A model generated the notes under the pieces. The model worked only from the letters and a program-made list of their open reading frames with translations, did no database searches and was not told where the DNA came from. Source: Romanomermis culicivorax (Eukaryota > Nematoda > Enoplea > Mermithida > Mermithidae). From it: DNA of 64,000 bases. The stretch is taken from assembly GCA_963922205.1 (NCBI GenBank), contig CAWUHX010000327.1, positions 62,001 to 126,000 on the forward strand, read 5' to 3'. Below are positions 45,557 through 57,400 of this stretch, piece after piece. Numbering within the stretch: the first letter of the stretch is position 1; each line of letters starts with the position of its first letter. A program made the translations under genes and the position numbers.

Positions 45557-46880
45557 CAGGGTTTATTTTGCACACCGCAACCAAATTTCGTGTTGTGCAA
45601 CCAAATTTTTTCTGCCAAGTTGCACAGTGCAACTTGAGGCCTGACTGCTCTTTTGATAAAGTTATTGGGTTTTCTGTCCGGAGATGCATTTTTATGCATT
45701 CTAAAATGGAAAAAAACAATTTTCAATCAATTTATAATTTTCTATATTATTCTAGTATGCGGTTAGAAAAGGTCATTCTTGTTAGTGCTTAAGGTTCTAA
45801 TTATCATCATATTATGGTTAAATGTTTGATCTTGTATTGTTTTTTGACGAAGTTGATGAAAACCAACATTTTTCTCGATAATTTTCCCAAAATTGTTTGC
45901 GATCTTCACAAAAAATTTGAATTTTGACTTTCATGTGATTGAAACATTTTGAGTGTAAGACAATGCTAGAAGTTTTTGGCGCTTGAAAGCCGCTGGCCTA
46001 GTTTTTGGATTTGAGTTTGTCCCACTGAAAATTCATCAAATTCACCGAGAAATCAAACCTTTTGTCTGGGAAATAAAAGGTGAAAAGATTCATCTTTCAG
46101 CATTCCAGAATATTGAAATCCCGGAAAAATTTTCGGCGCTACGCGCCAAACTAACTACTCTAGTCTAGTTCAATTAACTTTTTTATTTGGGGCTAAAATG
46201 CAGAGTACGGTGGCGGTGGTCCTAGCACTTGCAAAGTGGATTTTCGGTGTTTTTATGGTACCGGCAACAAACTGCAACCAAAAAAACCAGGTGCTCAAGG
46301 ACAGGGGGTAAACTGCAGATGACGGTGGCCACCGAATTTACCCTACCTTTAAAATTTTCCTTAGGCTTAGGCTTAGGGTACAGCAGCTGCGCCCGAAGGG
46401 CGCAGCGCTGTAGAGGCTCTTCCAAATGTTTCGGCAGCAATCATAATACCAGGTGCCAAAAATGCAACTTCTGCTTTCCAAAAACTCCATATTTTTGCCC
46501 ATTTTACTTAATTTGCATATGAATTATGCAAATTAGTCTATCTCCCTCCCTGTCCTTGAGCACCTGGTTTTTTTGGTTGCAGTTTGTTGCCGGTACCATA
46601 AAAACACAGAAAATCCACTTTGCAAGTGCTAGGACCACCGCCACCGTACTCTGCAAAAATTCCTCATTTGGTTTCCAAAACTCAAAAAATTGGGTTTTAA
46701 ATGCCTAAAACCGACGCGGATCGAATGAAATGTCAAGAAAACAGTTTGCAATAGTTTTTCCGATAAATTTAAGCAAATTTATCGATTTTAGAGTGAGCAT
46801 CTAAAAATTTATCTGTGCAACCAAAATTTTTCCCCAAGTTGCACATTGCATGCAGACTGGCCTGTGCAAAAAAAACCCTG
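45557..46880. mobile_element. hAT-like element, GTGCAA word, nested
   Basis: It starts CAGGGTTTATTTTGCAC and ends GTGCAAAAAAAACCCTG. The flanks are GTTCATCA (45549-45556) and GTCCATTA (46881-46888), an 8-bp duplication with two differences. GTTGCAC/GTGCAAC words surround both ends. It sits within the GAGGAA-word element. Confidence 0.7.
46199..46655. mobile_element. Long-TIR element nested in the GTGCAA-word element
   Basis: The inverted ends are over 100 bp, from TGCAGAGTACGGTGGCGG to its inverse, through GGTACCGGCAACAAACTGC. The centre holds CTTAGGCTTAGGCTTAGG and a GCCCGAAGGGC hairpin. No ORF. Confidence 0.65.
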
Positions 46881-47602
46881 GTCCATTATGTCGCCCAAAA
46901 TTGTGATTTTCTATCAATTCTCTCAATTTTTTCTCTCGATGCTTGGAATTTTTTAAACGTTTGCAACCCGAACTTTTGCCTTTATTGAAGATGGAGATCG
47001 AAGACATCATTCTAGACTGCGATCTGTTCATGAATATCTGTTGGAGAGATTTATTTTCCAGCGTTTTAGAATATGAAAACCCGAAAATTTTTCCGGCGCT
47101 TGGCGCCGGAATTTGAAACAAATTACAGTTCTTCACTTTGATTTTAATTTATTTCTCAACGTTGTGAAGGTTCATTTTCCAGCATTTTAGAAAGTGAAAA
47201 TCAAAGAATTTTTCTGGCGCTCCGCGCCGGTCCAAGAACTAAATAAAATTAGATGATTCTAATCGGAACCACAGAAATGTCAATAGAGCGGATAAATTCC
47301 TGAGAACTCTATCGTTAACATGCTTCCCCTGCTTCTGTACAACACCAATATATTCTTCATGAGCTCATTTTTAACTAACGTAACCAGAATTTTCTCAATT
47401 TTTTCCTCATTTTTGCAGGTTTCTGACTCCAAAATACAACGAAATGCTTGGGTATGCTCCTAAAATGCATAAAAAAAGCATCCATAGCCACATTATAAAC
47501 GTTTTTAAAAATGAGGAAAATTTTTGGAAAATGAGGAAAAAAATTTTGGGTCCGGTTCTCATGTGGAAAAAATTTTCGAGGAAAAAAAACGGTGCTTACA
47601 AG

Positions 47603-48191
47603 ACTACTTTAAGCCATATGAATTCTATAAAATTAATGATAAAAGGCTAGCACACCTTTTCATATCAAAATAATGAGTCAAATGAAGAAAATTTATAAAC
47701 TCAAAATTAAGTGCACAACACAACAACATAACGTAACAACTTGACACGACACACAAATCACAAAATCAAATGACCAACATTTATTTTTTTATAAGATAAT
47801 ATTTTCGTCATCGGGATTTTACATGTTTAAGGGCAAAAAGCAAAAATAGTAACTGCCTGAAATCAGATATATGCAAGGGCAATAATTGATATAGGTAGTT
47901 GACTTATTATAATAGAAAATGGGACAGTTGCATAGGTACTTATAATAAAAAATAAGGCAAGGTACATACGTATTTTCCAGTGTTTATGCATAGTACATCG
48001 ATACTGTATAGGTAGATAGTTCAAACCATGAAGTAAATAGAAATGTTTTCCACAGGTAACATAAAAGGCTTTATCTGTGCTTTCCTATACCTCTAGTATG
48101 CTAAACATTAGGAAATATGCATTTTTTTACAGAATTTCCAAAAAACCTAATAAATCAGACCAACCTAGGCTTTTTAAAAAAACCTAAAAAA
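47603..48191. other. AT-rich spacer with AACCT words at its right end
   Basis: No gene. AAAAAACCT and ACCTAGG words at 48140-48192 match those at 45128-45215, so an outer element with the AACCT word may enclose the GAGGAA-word element. Its exact ends could not be fixed. Confidence 0.35.
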
Positions 48192-48482
48192 CCATACCTG
48201 TACTTGGGGGGGACCCCCCCAAACTCGGCCAACCCTGTACCCAAAATCATTTCCCTCCCCCCCAACCCCTCCCCCCAGTTTGGAAAAAATTAGAAAAATT
48301 TTCAAAAAAGTGTATGTTTTTTGGCTTTTTTGGGAAAAATTTCGACTTTTTCCTCCCCCCCCCCAAAATTTCGGATTTACCCCCCCCCCCCCCCAACTGG
48401 TCGGAGGTCTTACAGGTATGGTACAGGGTTCGCCAAGTTAAGGGGGGGTCCCCCCCCCCAACCCTCCCAAGTACAGGTATGG
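48192..48482. mobile_element. Family G poly-G/C MITE
   Basis: CCATACCTGTACTTGGGG to CCAAGTACAGGTATGG, with long homopolymer G and C runs. Confidence 0.6.
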
Positions 48483-48519
48483 TTTTAACTAACAACTTCA
48501 TTTGGAAGAGCCTCAACAG

Positions 48520-49359
48520 CAGCGTTTTTTTTGTGCACGGACATTTGTGCCAATTGGCACAAAAGGCCAAAAAAATTTGTGCCAATGGCACAAAAAAAAA
48601 TTTTCTACCAGAAACCTTACTGAAAACTGCGGAAAGATTTTTGGCCAAATGTTTGATAAAAATATAAATTAAGGCTAAGTTTAGCCGCATTAATTTTTTG
48701 TAAAAATCGTGCCCAGCCTTACCTGTTTTTCAGCTAATCCTGTCAGTGAGATAAGAAAAAACTGTGCAAGAAAATAGTTCGCGGCGACTCAAAAAGAAAT
48801 GAAATGCCGAGAAAATTAGGGCTCTAGAATTGATGATCAAATTGATTTAATTCTCGACTACGAATATCTATATAATATTATTTGACAACAACGTAAAGAC
48901 TAGAGGAAATAACGTATAAAATTGTGTGGATTTTCGGTCCAAACATTGCACCAATGATATCAATTTTTCTGTTTGAATTAATCAAACACAGAAAGTAAGA
49001 ATTTCAGTTTTAAATCCGAATGTGACTGAATGAACAGAGAATATTCAGAATTTCTTTTCATTCATCATTCATTGACAGCGTATGAAGTTTGCTGCAACAA
49101 TACTGGTACACTGTTCGAGGAGAAATCTTTCGCGTTCGGGTCAATTATTACGAGTAGGAAATATTATTATATTCATTGATTCGGCGCGGAGCGCCGAAAA
49201 ATTTTTGCATTTTCAGTCCTTGAAACGTCTAAAAATCAAGGAAATTTAATGTTTGATCAGCCAAAAATTTTATGCCAATTGGCACAAACGCTCAAAATTT
49301 TTTGTGCCATTCCAAATTTTTTTGTGCCAAAAACCATGTTTTGGCGCAAAAAAACACTG
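48520..49359. mobile_element. hAT-like element, TGGCAC word
   Basis: It starts CAGCGTTTTTTTTGTGC and ends GCGCAAAAAAACACTG. The flanks are CTCAACAG at 48512-48519 and 49360-49367, a perfect 8-bp duplication. TTGTGCCAATTGGCACAAA words occur near both ends. A shared-type GC hairpin lies at about 49183. 840 bp, no ORF of note. Confidence 0.8.
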
Positions 49360-49369
49360 CTCAACAGCA

Positions 49370-50090
49370 CTCAGGGTTGGCAAGGCTTTGGTCTTTTGGT
49401 TTTTGGTTTTTTTCTAAAATCACTGGAAAACTGCTTTTTCACAATAGTCGATCTTCTAGACATGTATTGGTGTATATCTAAATCAACAAAACAATTAATT
49501 TAGTTGGACTGACTTCAATAAAAAGTAGAATAAAGTCGTATTTTTATGATATATTTTGTACACGAAAGATGTATATAAATCAGTCGATATTTTATGTATC
49601 CGTCATGCAAACACATATCTAGAACATGAGTTCAGTTTGCTATTATTTATACCATATGGGATGAGACATCCATTGATCCATATCATCATCAAAATTTTAT
49701 AAAGTATGATTGAGTATAATATTCCGAATTTATTGTTACAGTAAGATTTTCAATTTTATTAGCTCGAAATTTTAAAATATAGAGGAGACAATAATAATAA
49801 AATTTTATTGAGATCTGTTAGGCCTGATTGAACCCCATATGTTCAATATTTTCAATTCAATGACTGCATACTTTAGGTTAACAGAGAGTCGCTACTAAGT
49901 AGAAAAAAATCGTACACAAAATATGTATAATAGGCTTCGTATCCATTATGCAAGCCAGACTAGTATATACAATAAGAGCCAGTTGCTGTAGTTATAGCTC
50001 GCAGACACGTTTGAAAAGCAATAATTTGGAAATATCTGAAATGTCTGAAATATCTGAAATGCCCTTCGGGCGCAGCTGCTGTACCCTAAG
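49370..50090. other. AT-rich spacer, no gene
   Basis: It begins CAGGGTTGGCAAGG, possibly one end of another CAGGG element with GGTTTTT words. The remainder is plain. A GCCCTTCGGGCGCAGCTGCTGTACC stretch at 50058 matches the inverse near 46375-46400. Confidence 0.3.
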
Positions 50091-50310
50091 CATACCTGTA
50101 CTTGGGGGGTTTGTGGGGGGACCCCCCAACTTGGTCAACCATGTACCCAACCACCCAACCCCCCAGATGTTTTTTGGCTTTTTTTGGGAAAAATTTCGAC
50201 TTTTTTCGACCCCCTCCCCCCAAATTTCGGATTTACGCCCCCAACTGGTCGGACCTCTTACAGGTATGGTTGGCTGAGTCCCCCCAACCCCCTTCCCAGT
50301 TACAGGTATG
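50091..50310. mobile_element. Family G poly-G/C MITE
   Basis: CATACCTGTACTTGGGGG to TACAGGTATG, with shorter homopolymer runs than the other copies. Confidence 0.6.
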
Positions 50311-50325
50311 GGCTCTCATCAACCA

Positions 50326-52577
50326 CTCTGTTTTTTTCCCACATTTGCACCATGAATGTGGAAAAAAAATCTGGAATGTGGAGAAGACTTTTGGGGTCTT
50401 TCCACAAATGTGGAAAAATAATTTGGGTTTCATATTGAAAAGATGCATTTTTGGTGCATTTTAAGAGAGGTCCAAATCTCAAAACATTCTGGCGCTGTAT
50501 TGACAAGAATTTTGCATAATGAATTAAAAAATTCAACAATTCAAAATCCTGAATTTTCTCAGTAGTCTTTCTTAATGCTGACTCATGCTGATTTTTTTGT
50601 CCTATTTACCGAACTCTTTTTATTTTTCATAACATTCTTTCGACTTTTAACCTAATTTGATTAGAAAATTAATTTGAAGCTGTGAAATATTATCACCTCG
50701 TTTTTTGTTGCTCATTTGACACGTCTCAAATTATGTATATTAGCAAAAGAAATGCAATGAATGCAGAAAAAACCGATAAAGTTGACAAGAGGGGCTTTGC
50801 AGAGAAAAGTAATAAAATAGATACACCCATGATGAACAGCAGAGAACTCTATTGTGAAAAATGTGCCAGCTTTGTCTTTTTGCCACTACTGCACTGTTTA
50901 ATGCATGGGTTACGAACTCCGCTACCACTCCACTCACTGGAATGCCAAAAAAGAAAATCCATGGAGTAGTTAGTCGGTGGATTAGCTTACTTCGGGGAGT
51001 GGCTACTTTTCGGATTGGACTTCTCTCTAGAGTTTTCCACTCCACCTTCTGGCATATGGGCCTTAGTAGCAATGTTGCAACAAACTGTCAAGATTCACGT
51101 GAATTAGGCAGCAATAAGCTGGTCAGATTGTATATAATTTACAATGTTTTATATTCCAGTTTAATGCGACAAGACACTTCTGAAAAAATGTTCAATATAT
51201 CACAAGATTTAATCTTACTGGCCTCCTTGAAATAGTATGGAGTAACAGCAAATTCCGACACTCGCGTTGTTGTTTTTTCACAAAAGATCCCAGGCCGAGC
51301 CAGCAAATATCATGGTGAATGTTGTCTCAGGCATTGCAATGGTGACTTGATAGCTTAGAAAAGTTTTTCAAAACTTTCATTTAGCCTATGGGATGCAATT
51401 GTACCCACTGCACCCCATGTCGCTGCGCCCATGTTCAGAATGATTATCAGAATGCTTTAAAAAGCTCAAAAACACTTAAACAAAGTGTTTATGAGCATTG
51501 ATTTCAAGCAGGGTTTTTTTTTACATGACCCATTTGTACATGTACAAACGGTAGCCGATATTTCATTTGTGCAATTTGTACATAGCAAAAATACGTAAAA
51601 TAAGTAACCTGTGTTCCTCTATGTCATGGCCAAAGACTAATAACCAAATCAGTGTAATTTTCAAATTTTATTTATATAACTCAAAAAATGCCATTAATTC
51701 ATTAAAATTGTGAAAAAAATTGAAATTTTCGAGTTTCAATTCTAATTTACAAGCATTGTGGAACAGGTTTTGTAGAAAGCTATCCAATAGCATAATGACT
51801 TTGCATTAGATGATAAATTGATAGTTAAGTCCTCTATGATGAGAAATGAAAGCTCAAAAAAGATGTCCATGTTTCCGGTGCGGAGAACCGGAAAATTTTT
51901 TTGTGTATTAACGTTCGGCGACGCTGGAAAATTAATTTTTCAAACATTTATTTCAAGAATTAGATTCAGTAATTTATTCGTTTACTCTCATGACCTTGGC
52001 CGAAATGATATGAGTGGAAGAGTAGAAATTTCCGAAGGCTACTTCCATGAAGCTTTCGAACTGATTTTATGTTAAGAAAGGAATAATCACTTTGAAAAGT
52101 TTAGAGACTTGACGTATTGATCTTCCTCAAAAAATGTTTCAAGGAAAAACTACGAATCTTTATCAAATATCAAGATAAAATATTAAAAAATGAGATAATA
52201 CGTTTGAGAAGATGAAAACTATTATACATTAAATGATAGGTGAAGGTAGGCATTCTTAAAGTTGCGTCTGAGCTAGGTTGTACATAATAATGATTATTAA
52301 AGTTATAACCGGCGCGAAGCGCCGGAAAATTTTGAGATTATGAACTTCAAAAACGCTCCAAAATGCATATTTTCTGTACCTTATCCCCAAAATTTTCTTC
52401 CCTAAATGGGAAAGAGCTGTTTGTACAGACTACTCCAATTTCGTTTGCCCCGAAAAATTTTCATTTGCCTCCGAAAAAAATCCTGATATTTCAAGACGAA
52501 AAAAAAATTTCCACATGTGGAAAAAAATTTGACTTCTTTCCACATTTGTGGAAAGAAGTTCGTGAAAAAAAACAGTG
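50326..52577. mobile_element. hAT-like element, CCACAT word, with nested insertion
   Basis: It starts CTCTGTTTTTTTCCCACAT and ends AAAAAAAACAGTG. The flanks are ATCAACCA (50318-50325) and CTCAACCA (52578-52585), 7 of 8 matching. CCACAT/ATGTGG words cluster at both ends (50337-50415; 52508-52555). The TTTGTAC-word element 51509-52487 is inserted inside. Two overlapping frames at 50682-51235 have no recognised domain. Confidence 0.75.
51509..52487. mobile_element. hAT-like element, TTTGTAC word, nested
   Basis: It starts CAGGGTTTTTTTTTACATG and ends near ATCCTGAT. ATTTCAAG stands at 51501-51508 and 52488-52495, a perfect 8-bp duplication. It carries the GC hairpin at about 52310 and the TGCATATTTTCTG motif. 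It is homologous to 14365-15415, and in pieces to 8758-8940 and 10300-10702. Confidence 0.8.
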
Positions 52578-52599
52578 CTCAACCACCATACCCAGGCCC

Positions 52600-52740
52600 C
52601 ATACATGTAACGGGGCCCTGAGGTCTGGGGGGGGGGGTTGGGCGACTTTTTTGGGGCCGGGGCGGTATTTTTTGGGCGGTATTTGGAGGGGAAGGGGCGA
52701 ATTCCCCCCTAAATATTTTCTTAGAATAAACTTGAAAAAT
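52600..52740 (-). mobile_element. Truncated family H repeat
   Basis: It starts ATACATGTAACGGGGCCC and runs through CGACTTTTTTGGGG as in the inverse of other family H copies, then stops. Confidence 0.5.
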
Positions 52741-52813
52741 ATTATTGTACTTCATCTTTATTCCCAAATTAAATTATTATATTTACATACTTTTCGTCAA
52801 ACATAGAATTTAG

Positions 52814-53127
52814 CCATACCTGTTAAAGGTCCGACCAGTTGAGGGCGGAGGGTAAACCCAAAATTTTGGGCAGGCGGTCCCAACATTTCCAAAATTTTGA
52901 GGAGAAGGATCGAAAAAAACCCCAGAAAAGTCGAAAAAATTTCGAAAATTTTCCCAAAAAAGGCCAGAAAAATCCATTTTTTCTTGATTTTTTCCAATTT
53001 TTCCGAGTTTGTGGGGGGGGGGTGTTGGGTACAGGGTTGACCAAGTTTGGGGTGGGGGACGCAACATTTGGGTATAGGGTTCGATCAAGTTGGGAGTGAG
53101 GTTCCCCCCCCCCCAATTACAGGTATG
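52814..53127. mobile_element. Family G MITE, diverged
   Basis: CATACCTGTTAAAGGTCCGACC to CCCCAATTACAGGTATG, with CCAAGTT and TTTCGAAAATTTTCCC segments shared with other copies. Confidence 0.55.
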
Positions 53128-53641
53128 AATTTAGCCACTAATCCAAGCACACATGAGCTAAGTGAAAATAAGTCGTCTTTAATTTAAAGATTATTTTCTT
53201 TTTATTCAGTGAATTCTAAAAAATTTTGGAAAATTCCCCCCTTTTTCGAAAATCCTGGATACTGGTATGGGGACTATGGGGTACGGAATCTTTCCCCCAA
53301 ATTTGCATATTACCTACTAAAATGATGAAGCTCAAGCCTCGAGCGGAACCGTTAGATTGTACATAGATCTTAACTGACTAGCTCTACTTCAAAGAGTAAC
53401 GTGTTGCATTTTGGTTTAATAACGAAAAAGCACAAATCACAAAACAAATGAAAATATAGTGGAGGATATTGCTATCATTATGTTAAAGATCTAATTGTTT
53501 ATAACCAAAACTTTTTGAGTTGATGAACACATAGTCCTTATTATAAAAAACGTGTCGATTCGCTAGAAAATATTAAATCTTTACTGGCTAGTGCTTGCAA
53601 AACGTACGTTAGATTACATCTATGTTCTGGAATATGCAAGC
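53128..53641. other. Spacer, no gene recognised
   Basis: AT-rich sequence without convincing exon. It contains the left ATGCAAGC copy at its right edge. Confidence 0.3.
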
Positions 53642-53852
53642 CAGGGGTTTTTTTCCGTACAGTACGGATTTTTTTCAGGTGGTACGGAAAAATTTTATAG
53701 GAATTTCCGTACGGTACGGAATTTTTAAAAATCATATAATGTTTTCAATAATACGTCTAATATGCCATACGGAAATAAGTTAGGCGGTACGGAAATTTTT
53801 TCACTGGATTTCCGTACGGTACGGATCGATCGGTACGGAAAAAAAAGCCCTG
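53642..53852. mobile_element. 211-bp hAT MITE, CCGTAC word
   Basis: It starts CAGGGGTTTTTTTCCGTAC and ends GGTACGGAAAAAAAAGCCCTG, flanked by perfect ATGCAAGC duplications (53634-53641 and 53853-53860). The palindromic word CCGTAC/GTACGG occurs about ten times in 211 bp. This is the clearest small example of the word-bearing CAGGG family. Confidence 0.85.
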
Positions 53853-53860
53853 ATGCAAGC

Positions 53861-54465
53861 ACCGCCTGGCCAATCCATTCAACTTAGGACATGAGAGCTG
53901 CTGGAAAGGCACAGGAATAGTTCACAAGAGAGTTGTATACTTTTCTGAGATTTCTTGTGATGATCGTTAGCCTTATATTGAAGTTAGAGACACTTGAAAA
54001 TAGGAGACGTTAGAATCGAATGATTGCATAAAATAATAAACCATGAAGTTGACGTCTGCTCGAATACACTTTCTCAGGCCCAATCCAGCCACAATTAAAA
54101 GCTGAAAACAATTCCGAGGACTAATATTAAAAATATTTCTCGACGAATAGAGTTTTTCCTATGAAAGTGAATTGAAAATCGTTTTCTCGGACAGTTTTTC
54201 TCACCTGATTGGTGTGAATGAATGACTAATAGAAAAGAAATGCGAATTTAGCTTCACTGTCATTTCTTACTGTAAATCATTAGCTAAAACTTTTTCTAAA
54301 TTTCCAGGTATGTATTAACGGAAAATTGAAAAAAAAGTTTGTGATATTGGCATGTTCGGACACAAAAAATCTGGTCAAATTCTAATTTTATAATTTCAGT
54401 TGCTCGTTAATCCGATATTTTCAAACGTTTTTTATCCAGTCTACGCTTGAACGTAAGGCGCTATA
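53861..54465. promoter_or_regulatory. Upstream region of SF3B4
   Basis: No TATA or CpG-rich core is evident. A TTTTTTATCCAG at 54429-54440 is followed by 25 bases and the start ATG. It resembles a 3' splice site, so the 5' UTR may be spliced, or trans-spliced to a leader. Confidence 0.3.
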
Positions 54466-54499
54466 ATGGCTGCTGGTCCTATCCAGGAACGAAATCAGG
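54466..54499 (+). CDS. SF3B4: SF3B4 exon 1
   Basis: Eleven codons from ATG at 54466 plus one G; donor CAGG|GTAAGG. The G joins AT of exon 2 to give Asp12. Intron 1 is 791 bp and holds a GATGCATTCTAATGCATT motif (54714) shared with the hAT-like elements. Confidence 0.9.
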
Positions 54500-57400
54500 G
54501 TAAGGAAGTGGGAGCAATGTTTTCCAGTCAAATCGTGCCTTTTGGGAAAAAAATGAAATTTTCACTCATTCGGGGAAAGGTTCACATGTATGAAAAGAAG
54601 CGCTACATAAAACAACAGCCGAAAAATCGTAATTTCTTATGCAGTGATGTATTTGAAGGAAAGATTTCGAAAACGATGAGGAAACATGTCTGCAGGATCT
54701 CAAGACCAAAAAGATGCATTCTAATGCATTATTTTTTTAAGATATCAACCACATCATTTTATTTTTTTAATCCTCAACCTTCTGGTCGTTTACGGACTCT
54801 TTTCGCTTAGGGTTTTCAGACGTTGCCATTTAGGAATAAGACTATTAGAAAATCAATTTTTAGTTGTTTTGGAAAGTAGAAATTCAAGATGAGGGGAAAA
54901 TATCCATAAATGTAAAAAAGGTTTTTGAGCCTGTTTCTTATTTATAGCTGACTAAGGATTATAAAATGAGATTTATCCACTGTTTGTGCATACACATGCC
55001 TACTTCTATTCAGTCTAACCTTCGATAGTCTTCATTGTCTAATGTTATGCCATCTTATTTTTTTAATCTGAAACCTTCACTATACTGTTTGAATTATGAT
55101 AAAAATTGGTTTTTTACACCAACCTTCATATTTTTTTTTCTAGCTTGAAGTTTTCCGAAATTCCTCAACATAGATTTTTGTATCGGAAGCAGTTAAGCTA
55201 TAATTCTACACACTGAAATTTGAAGTTTTTACTCGGGAATCAATGTTGGGATTTTGTTCAATGTTGTCAGCATATGTACTTTTTATTCAGATGCCACGGT
55301 TTACGTCGGTGGTCTGGACGAAAAAGTCAATGATTCAATTTTATGGGAACTTTTTGTCCAAGCGGGGCCCGTTGGTGAGTATAACTTACACATCGGTTAA
55401 AAGATCAAGGATTATTCGAAGCCTAAAATCGCAAATTTTCAACAAATAATCCCTGTTTTGCAGTCAGCGTTCACATGCCTAAAGATCGTATAACGACCAA
55501 TCACCAGGGTTACGGATTTGTCGAATTTATGGGCGAAGAAGACGCCGATTATGCAATAAAAATCATGAACATGATAAAACTTTACGGCAAACCTATTCGA
55601 GTCAATAAAGTAATTAGTAAATAATAATAGTAGCAGTCTATTTTTAGAATTGGCTTTCCTTCAGGCATCGGCTCATCAAAAAAATTTGGACATCGGCGCG
55701 AATATTTTCGTGGGAAATTTAGATCCAGAGGTGGACGAAAAATTGGTTTACGATACTTTTAGCGCTTTCGGCGTTATTTTACAAGTTCCGAAAGTAAGTT
55801 GGGTTTCCAATTGAATGAGTTGAGGACATTTTTAGGTCGGAATGACGCTTGAAAAAAATTCAAGAGTTTCGAGATGCGCGGATACCCGCCCCATTTTCTG
55901 AATCCGGATCCAACCAGAATCCAATCACTGCATTTTGCAACATACGGATCCGGTGAAATAAATTTTCTAGATCCGGATCCGATGCTATCGAATATTGAGA
56001 TCCGATCGCAATGAGAACTACATATATTCCCTTGAATTTGCATTGATTTTTTTAAAAATTGCCAAACCAAAAGTAGCAGAATTTGTACTTGACGAACTGT
56101 AATTTTTCAATTGTATCACCGTTTGAACGATTTCTGGTTGACGACGAATAGGAATTTTGATAATTTTTTAGCTGCAAAAAGCAGGCTACACCTTTAGCAA
56201 TTTTTTGATAAAAATGTCAATTTTTGAACAAAAATGGTCAAAAATGTCAATTTTCTCGGCGCTCCGCGCAATGAATACATTTATTACGGTTTTTTGGACA
56301 AAAAATTACTGTTTTTAACCGTCTTTCGCACTTTTTTGATGAAAAAATCAATTTTTTTTCTGAGTCTTTCCCCGAAAATTTTGGGAATCGGTGACCCTCG
56401 GCCCCAAAAAAGTCGCCCGACCCCCCTAAACCCCTGGGCCCGTTACATGTATGATTTTGATACGATTAGAAGGTGAAAATCTGAAATTTTTCCGGCGCTG
56501 ACAATGACGATAATCTTTCATATTCACTACAATTAAGCTGCTTCTATATGTATTTCTCATCTCGTATGAAAGTAATGTAAATAAAAGTCGGCCCTTTCTT
56601 CGAAAATATAGTGAAAAATGGAATGTACCTATTGCGAGGAATGCTACCGTTTTTCGACCGAAATTCCAAAAAACTTGTGCTTTATATTACTTATTGATAT
56701 CTGGTCATTTTTACGTTCTTAATATTCTGTAGTTGTCATTTTTCAGAACTGTATTTATTATAAACAAGAAAAGCTTGTTGAATTCATGATTTCATTTGTG
56801 ATTTCTGCACCGTGCCGACAAAAAAGCCTGCTTTCAAGATCATACTTGTAAGATGTCCGACCAGTTGGAGAGGGGGGTACCCAGTTTTCCATAATTTGTA
56901 GGTGGGGGTACCCTGTTCTCCATAATTTGGGGTTGGGGTCCTCAAAGATTCAAAAAAAGCCGAAAAAACCGATAATTTCGAAATCTTTCTCAAAAAAGCT
57001 TTTCCCCCAAATTTGTGCGAGTTTGGGCTCCCAACATTCGGGTATAGGGTCCAACGAAAGTGGAGTTCCCCAACCCCCCTGCAATTAGGGGTCAAGTTTT
57101 TGAGTATTTACTTCAATTTGCTTCTCACTTCATTAACATTGAACTGAGAAGAAAGAATTTGTACCACTTGATCATACATGTAATTGGGGGGAAGTGCTAT
57201 GGGAACCCCCCCCCCAGAAATCGTCGACCATATGGCTAGCCATTGGGCGACCCCCCCAGGATTTTCCAATCCTATGGCTAGCCATATGGTAGCCCTAGGG
57301 ACCCCCATAGTTTTGGTCGGAAAAATACTGAAAAATGTCATTTTTTTCATGGAAAATGTCAAATTTTGAACAAAAAATTGTCAAAAACGTCAATTTTTTC

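Larger units (their letters stand above)
45246..47594. mobile_element. hAT-like element, GAGGAA word
   Basis: The ends are CACCGTTTTTTTTCCTC and its exact inverse, flanked by CTTACAAG at 45238-45245 and 47595-47602. GAGGAAAAAAATTT words cluster near both ends. It contains a second element (45557-46880), which contains a third (46199-46655). GC hairpins of the shared type lie at about 45411, 47095 and 47217. No transposase. Confidence 0.8.

Noticed and set aside
50682-51235. Possible zinc-finger-like gene (CEKC) inside the CCACAT-word element
   Set aside because: Only one CxxC pair, two shifted frames, and no family resemblance I can support.
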